From: Mesostigma viride
Taxonomy: Eukaryota > Streptophyta > Mesostigmatophyceae > Mesostigmatales > Mesostigmataceae
DNA length: 64,000 nt
Direction of reading: 5' to 3'
NCBI GenBank assembly: GCA_009746045.1
Contig: RPFO01000106.1
Location: 1,299,211-1,363,210 of the forward strand
Shown here: positions 47,129-56,900 of the stretch, in pieces
How the letters are laid out: each line of letters begins with the position of its first letter
How positions within the stretch are numbered: position 1 is the first letter of the stretch
Program-made: the position numbers and the translations under genes
The notes under the pieces: generated by a model
Databases searched by the model: none
Told to the model about the DNA's origin: nothing
The model's input: only the letters and a program-made list of their open reading frames with translations

Positions 47129-47710
47129 ATGGTCGGACACCAATGCGAATTCAAGATGCTGAACGGCCGGTTTTGCAAGCGGAAGACTCCAAACAAGTAC
47201 TGCTCGGTTCACAGCAAGGGCGGGGGATCGCGACCCGGTCGGTCTCCCGTCGTCACGCGTTCCCGCGTCTCGTATCCCAGAGCCGCTGCGGATCCGTATT
47301 CGCGTCCTCGTGAACCGCTCGTTGTGAATAGATACGTCCCGTACGCCGTCTGGCACCCTGGGTGGGGGTATCGAGGCCCCCCTGGCCCTCGTGGTCCTCC
47401 TGGTAATCCTGGTGCTCCTGCTGCTGCCGCTGCTGCTGGTGGCGGTGGCGGTGGTGCTGCTGGTGGTCCTCCTCCTGCTGCTGCTGGTGGTGGTGGTGGT
47501 GGTCCTCCTCCTGCTGCTGCTGCTGCCGGAGGCGGTGGTGGTGGTCCTCCTCCTGCTGCTGCTGGTGGTGCTGGTGGTGCTGGTGGTGACGATCCTGAAG
47601 CTCGTCGGCTGGCTGATCTTGCGCACCTTGGAGCTCAGAAGAGGTATTCTCGCAAGGGGAGTCGAAGGAAGACAGTAGCGCGAAGGAAGACCGTATCAAA
47701 ACGAAAATAG
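47129..47710 (+). CDS. Zinc-knuckle plus collagen-like protein
   Basis: 193 residues. The N-terminus has C6, C16, C24 and H27 (QCEFKMLNGRFC, KYCSVH), the small zinc motif seen in four other genes here. A short collagen-like stretch (GPPGPRGPPGNPGAP) passes into long Gly/Ala/Pro runs encoded by GGT/GCT/CCT trinucleotide repeats. The C-terminus is basic (SRRKTVARRKTVSKRK). Collagen-like triple helices occur in giant-virus surface fibres. The combination with a zinc knuckle is unusual. Confidence 0.65.
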   Translation: MVGHQCEFKMLNGRFCKRKTPNKYCSVHSKGGGSRPGRSPVVTRSRVSYPRAAADPYSRPREPLVVNRYVPYAVWHPGWGYRGPPGPRGPPGNPGAPAAAAAAGGGGGGAAGGPPPAAAGGGGGGPPPAAAAAGGGGGGPPPAAAGGAGGAGGDDPEARRLADLAHLGAQKRYSRKGSRRKTVARRKTVSKRK

Positions 47711-47727
47711 ATTGTTATATAAAAGGC

Positions 47728-48546
47728 ATGAAGAAACGACAAAAAAGAGACCCCGGAGTCAGTTGGGTGTGCTATCCGGTCAGAACGGGTTCGACCAATG
47801 GAAAGGGGCCTTATCCGACCATTTATGGAGCCAACGGAGATGGTTGGAGTAGAGGGGGTGGAGGTGGAGGAGGTGGTGGAGGAGGATCGGGGATAAGAGT
47901 GAGGAGTTCGCGTGGAAGTAGCAGCAGCAGTTACAGTTCGAGTCCGCAATCAGATCGCTCCTATAGTAATTTGGATCCATTGGGCGATGGAGCAGGTTTC
48001 CATTTATACCGCGGGGACGTGGAGGGCCTACCTGAATTCGTTCGATTTCCGTACGACAACCAGGAATCTATGATGCGGGACGGTGTTAACACCGGGGCAC
48101 TTGACGTAGTCACCGGACTTTATACTCGACTCAGCCCTCGAGCTGTGGAGAGGCTGCGTCGAGCGACAGAGTCAGACGACCCACGTTTGTTTATAGGATG
48201 GAATGACTCTGACAATCATAATCTAGCGAAACCTCTGAATGACGCGGTGGAGAGGAGACACCCAGACTCGCCACCACCGGGATATAGCGTCTTTTATGAT
48301 CCCCGATTACGCGTACAGAGAGAGCAACGTATAATGGAAGACATTCTCAATGATACAGACGCGGGAGAAATTGACCAGGGCGCCCCATATCAGATCGGGG
48401 CAGCCGGTGCCGATGGTCATGTCGACGCGCAGAAGAAGGTCATCCGCAAGAGATCTCGGAGCGTCCGGAAGCCTCGCGGAAAGCCGCGGAGTTGTGCATC
48501 GAAGCGAAGAGGCGGCAATCGACGGCAGCCGCGCGCAAGGAAGTGA
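47728..48546 (+). CDS. Gly/Ser-rich protein, 272 residues, unrecognised
   Basis: It starts MKKRQKRDPGVSWVCYPV, has a polyglycine run and a Ser-rich stretch, then a folded-looking domain (FHLYRGDVEGLPEFVRFPYD, GLYTRLSPRAVERLRRATES). The last 35 residues are very basic (KKVIRKRSRSVRKPRG and on) and overlap the 3' end of the convergent helicase gene by 107 bp. The start follows a TTATATAAAAGG TATA-type box. No family is recognised. Confidence 0.58.
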   Translation: MKKRQKRDPGVSWVCYPVRTGSTNGKGPYPTIYGANGDGWSRGGGGGGGGGGGSGIRVRSSRGSSSSSYSSSPQSDRSYSNLDPLGDGAGFHLYRGDVEGLPEFVRFPYDNQESMMRDGVNTGALDVVTGLYTRLSPRAVERLRRATESDDPRLFIGWNDSDNHNLAKPLNDAVERRHPDSPPPGYSVFYDPRLRVQREQRIMEDILNDTDAGEIDQGAPYQIGAAGADGHVDAQKKVIRKRSRSVRKPRGKPRSCASKRRGGNRRQPRARK

Positions 48547-50587
48547 GCAGTTTTTCCATGCTCTCGTTCTTGGCCCGTTCCGCGGCCTCCTTGGCGATGC
48601 GGCGGTCCACGGACGGCACCAACGAGTCCAGCAGGTCTATCGCGTTGTTAGCCACCAACATGAGGATGCGAGAGTCGGCGCTGTCGCTCGACTCTCGCAA
48701 CATCTCTCGCACTCTCTGCACGATGACGCGTTTCGTCTTCTCTATCTGGTCCATGGTGAGAGCGTTCAATTTGGAAGCCTCGTCACCCACGGAAATATAG
48801 CGGTGCACGGTCACGGTCCACGCGTCTTTCGACAAGAAGGAGTGAGAGCAAAATCGAACCGCGCGCGCGATCGTCTGCTTTTCGGCGTTTTTTGAGAGGA
48901 GCGGCTCGACGATGTGCACGTGTCGCACGCCTTTCAAGTCGAGGCCTTCGTTGAATTTCCGGCGCGCCAGAATGACTCGGAGGTACTCCCCTTTCGCGTT
49001 ATTCTTCTCGTTAAAAACGTCTCTCACGTGTTGCAATTTTAGCGCGGGCTCGTCGTCTTCCACTCCTAACAGCGCGTACCTTTTCGCCGGTTTATCGGGT
49101 TTCCCGCCTCCTAATCGGGTGTACCCCGAGGCGTCGAATACTCGCGACAGTTCCTTGAGGCCGCCGACGTTGAAGAAGGTGTAGATGTAATGCTTTTCCC
49201 CGGGAGTCGAAGTGACTATATCGGTCAATCTCTTGAACTTTGGGGACAACCGCGGCAATTCCGACAACAGAGTCGCCTTGTCGACTCCTCGGAACGGTAG
49301 CGTGTTGGCGGCTCGACGCGCCTCGGCCAGATACATCGGATGCGTCGGGTCGTTCCGTTTGGACTTGGAGCTCGCGATGAGGCGGTCCCGTACGAGAGCC
49401 GCCTGTTCCGGGCTCATGCGCACGACGTGATCGATATCTTTCACGATTTTGGGATACGTGGACGTATCTCCCGCGTAATCGACGAAAGAAACCAATCCGG
49501 TGAACGCGGAAGGAGGGGAGGCAGCGGTCAACTCCGGCGTGTCCTTCTTTCGAATCATGTTTAGCAAATTCAATATCTCTTTCTCGTCCTCTCCCAAGGT
49601 GGCCGTCAGGATGACCATGAAGAGGTTGTCCGTCTCTCTTCGGTTGGAGCTTAGCAGGAAGCGGAGGAGGGCCTGATGTTCTTTGAGAAGAGAGGGGATG
49701 GAGGGACGATAGAGATTGTGAACTTCGTCCATCACAAGGAGAGAGTCTTTCAGCAGGTCCTTGTTGGACCCCTTGTTCGCGTGGATTCCGTCGAGTCCGA
49801 GCATGTGAGCCAGACGGGGGAAGGTTATGAGGTCGTGCATGAACACTCGTTTCCTCAGCTTTTCCAATATCTGGTTCGGCGTGTCGTTCCTGAAACGAGG
49901 GAACAGACGGGCGCAATGGACGTATTCCGGCAGTTTTCCCTTTGCGTTTTCGAGACTCGTGACCAATAGGATTCGTTTCCCGGTGTCCCAGAAGGCGTCG
50001 ATGGCCGCCATGGCCGTGCACGTCTTCCCGGAGCCCGTCGAGTGCCAGGCCAGAAAACCGCGTTGGCCGTTTGGATGGGCGGCCAGGGCTCGCAAGTGAG
50101 TATTCACCACGGCCTGCTGGAGCGCCATGTACCTGTTATCCGGATCGGACGGGTTCAGATTGCATCCCCTATTCAACAACGATTGCGTCTTCGGGGGCTT
50201 GGCCGACTTGTGACCCTCGAAGTAGTCGCGGATGTACGCCTGGGTCGCGTCCAAGGCCGCGTCGACGGGCCAATCCGACGGAACGGCGCTCTGTCTATTG
50301 TCCGCCTCTGCGACGACCACGGGAGCGACAGCTGCAGGGGGGTCCCCATTCTTTCCCTCGTCGGGGTCGTCGACCAAGTGCTTCGTGGGGACGAACCCCC
50401 CTACCGGCTTATCGGCGAGGCGGACGAGACGTTTGAGAGGTTGTCTCGGAAAGTTATTTTCCGGAAGATTGTCGACGTCGATCTCTTCTTCGTCGAGTGG
50501 CTCGTCCACCACGCGCTTCGTGGGAACGTGATTTTCAGATTCTCGCATGAGGCGTTTTAGTTTGCTTTTGACGGATCCCTTCTTCAT
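48440..50587 (-). CDS. SF2 helicase/ATPase, poxvirus D6/D11 type
   Basis: 715 residues. Walker A is GSGKT at 185-189 (WHSTGSGKTCTAM), motif II is DEVH at 287-290 (LLVMDEVHNLYRPS), motif III reads LTATLGE, and motif VI is QTIARAVRFCSH in the C-terminal lobe after EGLDLKGVRHVHIVEP. This matches the D6/D11-like helicases conserved in giant viruses, which act in early transcription initiation (D6) or termination and mRNA release (D11). Which of the two is not clear. The first 130 residues are an acidic low-complexity extension containing a duplicated VPTK[RH]-x-VD-x-P segment. The start chosen (MKKGSVKSK) lies 15 codons inside the open frame. Confidence 0.88.
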   Translation of the reverse strand: MKKGSVKSKLKRLMRESENHVPTKRVVDEPLDEEEIDVDNLPENNFPRQPLKRLVRLADKPVGGFVPTKHLVDDPDEGKNGDPPAAVAPVVVAEADNRQSAVPSDWPVDAALDATQAYIRDYFEGHKSAKPPKTQSLLNRGCNLNPSDPDNRYMALQQAVVNTHLRALAAHPNGQRGFLAWHSTGSGKTCTAMAAIDAFWDTGKRILLVTSLENAKGKLPEYVHCARLFPRFRNDTPNQILEKLRKRVFMHDLITFPRLAHMLGLDGIHANKGSNKDLLKDSLLVMDEVHNLYRPSIPSLLKEHQALLRFLLSSNRRETDNLFMVILTATLGEDEKEILNLLNMIRKKDTPELTAASPPSAFTGLVSFVDYAGDTSTYPKIVKDIDHVVRMSPEQAALVRDRLIASSKSKRNDPTHPMYLAEARRAANTLPFRGVDKATLLSELPRLSPKFKRLTDIVTSTPGEKHYIYTFFNVGGLKELSRVFDASGYTRLGGGKPDKPAKRYALLGVEDDEPALKLQHVRDVFNEKNNAKGEYLRVILARRKFNEGLDLKGVRHVHIVEPLLSKNAEKQTIARAVRFCSHSFLSKDAWTVTVHRYISVGDEASKLNALTMDQIEKTKRVIVQRVREMLRESSDSADSRILMLVANNAIDLLDSLVPSVDRRIAKEAAERAKNESMEKLLTSLRAAAVDCRLFASMHNSAAFREASGRSEISCG

Positions 50588-50640
50588 GAACCCTCCCTTT
50601 TGGTATAAGTCCACAATAAAATATACGCGCATATCAACAG

Positions 50641-53337
50641 ATGGCGATAGTCACCAGACCTCCCGTGACGTGGAAACCCGCAACAGCCACAAATGTTAGA
50701 CCCCCTACCACGCCCGCGCCTACGACAACCGCGGCCGTCCGCCCTCCGTCCTCTTCTACGACGGGGAAGTACGATGACAACAACCCGGTGCACGTGCAGT
50801 ATAAGTCGGGCCTCTTCACGTACTGGGGTCAGCTGAAGGCGGCGACTCCGAGCCAGGCCGTGACGATAAACGCCGCCCTCGCAAAATACATAACGAACAT
50901 CAAGAACGACGCGAAAGCCGCGTTCACGGACTACGACTTCCAAGAACTGAAAAAAAATTACGAGAACCGCGCCTACCCGCTAGCGTCAAAGGCTCCCCCT
51001 CCGGCAGCGGTGGCGATGGCGACGTATACTCCCACTCAACTGGAGTGGAAAACGAGATTGGTGGACGCTTGGAAGGCGGTGAAGGCGAACAACAACGAAG
51101 CGACTCAATCGTTCGCGACGACGACGGAATCACAGGCTCGAAGAGTCGCGTACTTCAAGGACGCGGACATCGCCAAGTTCAAGAGCGAGATCGGAGGAGT
51201 GCCGGATCGTCTGGCCCCCACTCCGACCGTCCCCGCAATGCCGACCGCTCGCCCCCCCGCTCCTCCAACGGCTCCCACCGCCACCGTCCCATCCCCCACA
51301 CCTCCCACCGCCACCGCGCCTGCCCCCTCCGCGCCCGTGGCTTTCGACGACACGAACCCGGACCACATGCGGATGCACAACGCGATCGTGGGGGCGATGT
51401 ACAACGCGGCCACGCAGCCGTCGGCGGAAAACACGTCGATCCTGGACAACCTGGTCGCGAAAGCCAAGACGGATCTGCGATGGTCCGATTCGGCGTTCCT
51501 GTACGTCCAGAACGATTTCAAGCAAGACCACCCCGGGGTGCCGTTGCCGAGTCGCACGCCCTCTCTCGCGCCCCCCCCGCCACCGACCACGACGGCCCCC
51601 CCGCTTCCTCCGCCGACGCTCACGACGGCCGCCCCTCCTCCTCCGCCGACGATGACGGCCGAACAACTCTCGGGCCTGCGACAGGCGTTGGGAGGAGCGG
51701 GCACGGCGTTGGCGACGGCGGGGACGCTCTCGAACGGCGACATGGGAAATAAAATCAAGGACTTTCTGAAACTTCCTAACAACGCGAACGTCAAGTTTTC
51801 GGTCACGAACAAGACCATGAACGCGACGGGGATGTGGAGCTCCACGCAGATACTTTCGTATCTGAACAGAACGACCTGGCCCGCGTCGTCCGTCGGCACA
51901 TTTCCAAACAACGCGGCGTTCGTCTCTTCTTGGACGGTGTCGAGAGACGGTTCCGTGGCGTTCACCGTGCGATGGAAGAGCGCGGATCACGGGTACGCGT
52001 ACGAGCTTTCTTCCGCGATTCCGGCGCCGACTCCGACCCCGGCGCCGACTCCTGCGCCGACCAATCAAAACAGTCAGAACCCGACCGGCGTTTTCGTCGC
52101 CTCGAACTCCACGCACGTCACGTACAGGGACCAGCTGTTCGCGCAATGGGAGAAATGCGTCCAGACCCCGACCCAGCAGTGTCTGGATATCACGACATTG
52201 CTCGAGAACAAAGCGAGGATGGACACGAATTGGAGCGCGGATACCATCGGACTGTTGCGTACCGAGTTCGGCGCGAAGGCGCAGAACGACGACTTGCAAA
52301 AGAGGATCGCGGAGGGCGAGAAGGCGGCGGACGACGGGCGGCTCAAAGACGCGAAGGCGATCTTGGGGGGGATACGCAGTTACCAGGGGCGCGTCACCCA
52401 GGCGTTTCTCGAGCAAAAGAAGGAGGAAATCAAGACGAAGATCCGCGGATTCGTGACGCGACGGGACATCGCGTCGGCCGAGGCGCTATTGACGTTCGCC
52501 ATCGACCAGGAGGTTTTGTGGGATGTCGAAAAGGATAAATACAAGACCGCCGTCGATTTGCTGAAAAGGCAGAAAGATGACACGACGGAGTTCGACACGA
52601 CGATGAAAGCGCTCGTCGTCAAGTGGAACTCCGGAAACGTCATCGAGGCGGTCAAGGGAGAGAAGGAAATCGTAAAACCGTACAACAGTTCTGCGATCTC
52701 CGGTCGTCCGGAGCCGACCGATATCGACCAATTGGCGAAGACGATCGCGATGGAAATGGCGGGGTTCGCGTCCGCCAACAAGGAGCCCACGTTTCAAAAA
52801 AATGCTCTGAGTATGGAAACGCGTCGACAGAAAATCGTCGACGCGATCATCGCGTTCAAGGTGGCGAACCAGGACGGCAAGGCTGCCGAATTGCGGACGC
52901 TGGCTCTCGACAACGGCTATTTCGCGAACGCTAACGGGTTGGACCAGCTCACCGCAATCAGGTCTGCTCCCGGATCGACGGCAACCCCACCACCTCCGCC
53001 TGCTGGGACTACCACAACACCAGCTTCTGGGACCACAACAACACCAGCTTCTGGGACAACCACAACAACTGCTGCAGGGACTACCACAACGACAACAACT
53101 GCTGCAGAGACTACCACCGCACCAGCTTCTGGGACTACCGCGACCTCTTCTCCCGACGCGGCCACTGGAGACACAGCGACTGGAGACACGGCGACTACCT
53201 CGGACACGACCTCGACTACCACAGGCGCGTCGATATTCCCCGCGTGGGACCCGACGGCGATGACATCCGATCAACAATTGGCCGCAGTCGTGATTGCGGC
53301 ATTCTTTGTACTGGTGGTTATTTTACTGCTTAAGTAA
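50641..53337 (+). CDS. Large Pro/Thr-rich membrane-anchored structural-type protein
   Basis: 898 residues. Helical modules of about 90 residues (FTYWGQLKAATPSQAVTINA; YTPTQLEWKTRLVDAWKAVK; VTYRDQLFAQWEKCVQTPTQ) recur at least four times, separated by Pro/Thr/Ala linkers. Near the C-terminus a Thr/Ala/Ser-rich, mucin-like region (GTTTTPASGTTTT) precedes one membrane helix (AAVVIAAFFVLVVILLL). This is a type of stalk protein anchored in the virion membrane. TATAC lies about 17 bp upstream. It is divergent from the helicase gene with a 53-bp gap. Function is otherwise unknown. Confidence 0.68.
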   Translation: MAIVTRPPVTWKPATATNVRPPTTPAPTTTAAVRPPSSSTTGKYDDNNPVHVQYKSGLFTYWGQLKAATPSQAVTINAALAKYITNIKNDAKAAFTDYDFQELKKNYENRAYPLASKAPPPAAVAMATYTPTQLEWKTRLVDAWKAVKANNNEATQSFATTTESQARRVAYFKDADIAKFKSEIGGVPDRLAPTPTVPAMPTARPPAPPTAPTATVPSPTPPTATAPAPSAPVAFDDTNPDHMRMHNAIVGAMYNAATQPSAENTSILDNLVAKAKTDLRWSDSAFLYVQNDFKQDHPGVPLPSRTPSLAPPPPPTTTAPPLPPPTLTTAAPPPPPTMTAEQLSGLRQALGGAGTALATAGTLSNGDMGNKIKDFLKLPNNANVKFSVTNKTMNATGMWSSTQILSYLNRTTWPASSVGTFPNNAAFVSSWTVSRDGSVAFTVRWKSADHGYAYELSSAIPAPTPTPAPTPAPTNQNSQNPTGVFVASNSTHVTYRDQLFAQWEKCVQTPTQQCLDITTLLENKARMDTNWSADTIGLLRTEFGAKAQNDDLQKRIAEGEKAADDGRLKDAKAILGGIRSYQGRVTQAFLEQKKEEIKTKIRGFVTRRDIASAEALLTFAIDQEVLWDVEKDKYKTAVDLLKRQKDDTTEFDTTMKALVVKWNSGNVIEAVKGEKEIVKPYNSSAISGRPEPTDIDQLAKTIAMEMAGFASANKEPTFQKNALSMETRRQKIVDAIIAFKVANQDGKAAELRTLALDNGYFANANGLDQLTAIRSAPGSTATPPPPPAGTTTTPASGTTTTPASGTTTTTAAGTTTTTTTAAETTTAPASGTTATSSPDAATGDTATGDTATTSDTTSTTTGASIFPAWDPTAMTSDQQLAAVVIAAFFVLVVILLLK

Positions 53338-53354
53338 ATTTCCTTCTTTGTTAT

Positions 53355-53359
53355 TATAC
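53355..53359 (+). promoter_or_regulatory. TATAC element
   Basis: TTATACACG ends 7 bp before the start codon at 53369. It also helps to choose this start over an upstream in-frame ATG at 53294, which lies inside the preceding gene. Confidence 0.5.
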
Positions 53360-53368
53360 ACGTCACGG

Positions 53369-53959
53369 ATGAGTTCTTTGTTGACCGAACAACAAAAGCA
53401 ACAACTGGCATTGGAAGAGAAAAAGGTAGCGGAGTTGCACGCGCTCGCTCCGGGCCAAAAAGACGTGAGCGACCTCCAACTCCGATTCGCGGCGGTATCC
53501 GACAAAATGAACCGCGCTCTGCCCAACCTGATTCAGGGCAGCGTCTTGAGGAAAGATAACAGCGCTACAAGTGTCGCAGTAACCGGTGCTTCGACCAACA
53601 TAATTCAAGCGAGCGGGCTAGTCACAGACACGACCGTGGCAGGAACTCGCGCGGTCGGGGATGCCAATCCCAGGTTGACGGAGAAGAATAAGAAAAAGGA
53701 GAAGAAGAAGAGGTTGGCCTGGGCGTTGGGGATTTCGGGAGGCTGTCTTTTGTTGTTATTCGCCGTGCTGCTTTGGCGCAAGTATCATCCGAAGCCTGAA
53801 GTCGCCGCGGAAGCTAGTCCGCCGCTAGATCAAATAGATACTCAAGCTCGGAGAGCTCCCGACAGCAACCCAGAGGGATTATTGCTGGCAATGAATCAAC
53901 AAGTCGGGGATAGAGCTGACGCTCTATTTAACGGGACAGGCGCCCCCGGGACATTCTAG
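53369..53959 (+). CDS. Coiled-coil and single-helix membrane protein, 196 residues
   Basis: The first 35 residues (TEQQKQQLALEEKKVAELHA) are a probable coiled coil. A polar region is followed by a basic stretch (EKNKKKEKKKR) and a membrane helix (LAWALGISGGCLLLLFAVLL). By the positive-inside rule the N-terminus is cytosolic. No family is recognised. Its 3' end overlaps the ribonucleotide reductase gene tail to tail by 36 bp. Confidence 0.65.
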   Translation: MSSLLTEQQKQQLALEEKKVAELHALAPGQKDVSDLQLRFAAVSDKMNRALPNLIQGSVLRKDNSATSVAVTGASTNIIQASGLVTDTTVAGTRAVGDANPRLTEKNKKKEKKKRLAWALGISGGCLLLLFAVLLWRKYHPKPEVAAEASPPLDQIDTQARRAPDSNPEGLLLAMNQQVGDRADALFNGTGAPGTF

Positions 53960-56900
53960 CTCGATATCGTCCGCGTCCATGTGGACGATCCCCTTGTAAT
54001 CGACGGGGCGGAGTGAGGAGCCGTACTCTTCGAACTGCCTCTTGGTGACGACCTCCTGAGGGAGGTACGCGTATCCCAAATCCTTGGCGTTCTTGGTCGG
54101 GTCGGCTCGGTGCAGGAAAGAGACGCCGACGTACGCATCCCAATGGCGTTCGAACCAATCGATGATCGCCGGGACTTCGGAGGGGTCGTAGGACACGGTG
54201 CAGCTGACGTTCTGCTCGCACCAATTCTCCATAAGCGACAGGTACCTGTTGAGCTGATCCACGGCCGACTCCATGTTCACCTCCACCTCCACTTTGGTGC
54301 CGTCCTTCCTCTCCACGGTCTTCTTGGTGAAAGGGACGTTCACGTAGGAGATGGGGAACGTCACGAGGACCGACTCGGCCTCGAAAGGCTTGTCCGTCAC
54401 GCGGTACCCTGCCGCCACGAACCTCTCCACCAGCGGGTCGTGCTTGCTGTAGGTGATGTTGTTGAGGATGTACTTCCCCAGCGGCTTGTGCACGCCCTCG
54501 GGCACCTCGCCCCACTCGGTGGTTGACATAACCTTGGACAGGGTCCCGCTGGGCTTGACGCACGTCACGTTCTTGGGGAGCGGCCTCTTCAGCTCTCGTG
54601 CCATCGAGTAGGCGGCCGAGACGGCCACGTTCTTCATCCTCCTGAAGTCGTACGGCTGCAGATCCGGACGCGAGACGATGCCGGTGAGTCCCACTCCGCA
54701 CAGGTGCAGGAACTGGTTGTTGAGGTGCCAGGCCTCTTGCAGGATCTCGTCGCGCAAGTCGACCATCGTCTGGCGGTAGTTCATCCGGGCGGCCAAGACG
54801 ATGGCTGCCTCCAATCCCGCCTTGTCCCCGGGACGGAACGCGGCGAGGTTTATCTCGGTGAGATTGCAGAAGGACTTGTTGCCGAGGAGGATCTCCCTGC
54901 GCGTACAAAACCGCGAATAAAACATAGAGAGAGTCAGTGACGACGACTCGATGAATTACAACATTATGCGACGGATAATGAAATGTTATAGTTGCAGCGA
55001 GAGATTGAGCGTCGCGTATTGGGACGAAGATGAACAAGACATCGGCTTGTACTTCCACTCTTGCCAGACTTGGAACTTGGTGTGTCCTGGAGCTCACATG
55101 ATATGCTCCCTTTGTTACAATGCCTTGAAGAAGAAAGACGTCTCGTTCCAGGAGCAGTTGCGAAACGTGAGCGGATGCGACTTGGAAGAGCCGGAGGAAG
55201 ACCATCACGAGTTGACGCATCGCGACTACAAGCAGTTGAGCAAGGACGCCATGGTCCTATTGTGCAATTTGAAGGGGGTGCACCTTTCCGACATGCTCAC
55301 ATGGGCCTAGATTTTTTATGCGCGTATACTACTGATGTGCGAGAATGAAGAGATGCATTGCCGAAAATTCGGACGGCGAAAGGTGCTCGAAAAAGGTTTC
55401 GAAAGGAAACGTGTGTCCTCAACACCTGGACTTGATGGGGCGCAATATCTTGGAGCACGAGGACTTACAAAATCAGATATTGTCGCATTTGAGTTCCAAA
55501 GAAATGTTAAGCATGGGAACTTCGTTGGGGAAAACGGCGGATGCAAAAATCAAGAAGAAGTTTGTCGAACGCGCGAAGAAGAAGTTGGAAAACCACGACA
55601 AGGTGATAGATGTGGCAGAAGCAGCGGTGACCCGCTTTAGGAAAAAGCGCGGGAGTCTGACTGACCAGAAAGTGGAAAGAGTGAATAGTGGTCAAGACGA
55701 TGTCGACGTTTCCCGTCGGATTGACGATCTGTACGTGTGGATCGAGGAAACTGAAAAATACCTGGAAGCACTGCATAACGAGCGAAATAAACTGGAACGC
55801 CTCCACAATCAAGCTGAAATTGTGAGTCTCAATTCGTTGGGTAGAACCATGGACACGGAGAATGCGGTACCCCGAACGGCGACGTGGGAAGACGTGGACC
55901 GCTTGCGAGCGGAAGAAGCCGAAGCCAAACGAAATATAGAGAGAATAGCGGAGGAACTCAGGATACCCACTCGCAATCGGCGACACGACAGGATGCTGCA
56001 GTCAGAATCTGACAAATACGCCGACAGATTATTCGACACCGCGTTTGAAATCCCGGAAAAAGAACGCGAAAACTTCCGTTTTTACAACCATTATTTTGCT
56101 AATCAGTAGCGGCATTGGTTTACACTTACCCACATGGGTTGCAGCCGCGGCACCAGGGCGCCCGCTTCTTCGCGACCTCCAGATTCAGCATGCCGGGCTC
56201 CGACCCGCCGGAGTCTTGCATGATCTCGAAGATGTCCTCCAGTTGCTGTCTCGTCGGCTTGGAATGGAACACGAGACTGTTATTGGACTGCTGGCGGTGA
56301 GGGTGGGCGACCCACCACTCCTTCTTGGCGGAGGCGAACTCCCTCCACTCGGTCTCGCCGTAGTCGAACAGCGCGATCTCCGCCGACCTGCGACTGCTCA
56401 ACATCGTCCCGAGGTGGTTCACGACGTCCAGGATGTCCATCTTGGTCAGCAGCTGGTCCGCGCGCTCGGACATGATGCGGGCGATCTTCTCGAACGCGGT
56501 GGCGATCTGAGTGTCTCCCGATGAGAGCCACGAATATCCGGAGAGTCTCTCTCCCCCGGGCCTGATTTCGGAGAAGTCCAGCACGAGCCGCTCGGCGGGC
56601 CACTTTCCGGCCATGAGTTTTCCGGCCGCCTTGGCCCACGCGACCGCCGAGTCCCCGACGGCGATGGTCCACGTCTTCGTGTCCGCGTCCCACGTCTCCG
56701 TGTTGAAGTCCTTTCCTCCCTTGCTCTTCCTCCTCGACCGGATCACCTCGATGTCCTTGATCGCTCTCGAGAAGCCGTTGAGCGTGCCCGTGACTGGGCG
56801 GAATCCGACTCTGCGAGGAATAAAAAAATGTGCGAGATCAGACACGGATGGATGAGGACGTGGAACTCGAGAGACAACAAGCGGCACTGTACAAATACGA

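Larger units (their letters stand above)
54897..56129 (-). other. Spliceosomal-type intron 2 of the reductase, 1,233 nt, holding two genes
   Basis: On the minus strand it begins GTAAGTGTAAACC and ends TTTTGTACGCGCAG. Removal joins AACCCATGTGG to GGAGATCCTC, restoring NPCGEIL without loss of a residue. The inside is filled by two plus-strand ORFs (54951-55310 and 55345-56109), the second ending 20 bp before the splice donor. No group I/II core or homing endonuclease was recognised. Confidence 0.88.

Noticed and set aside
49092..50021. 309-codon minus-strand frame within the helicase gene
   Set aside because: It is an alternative frame of the helicase, with none of the helicase motifs.
53928..55220. 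430-codon minus-strand frame through reductase intron 2
   Set aside because: It is an out-of-frame shadow of exon 3 fused to antisense of the nested gene and carries no reductase motif.
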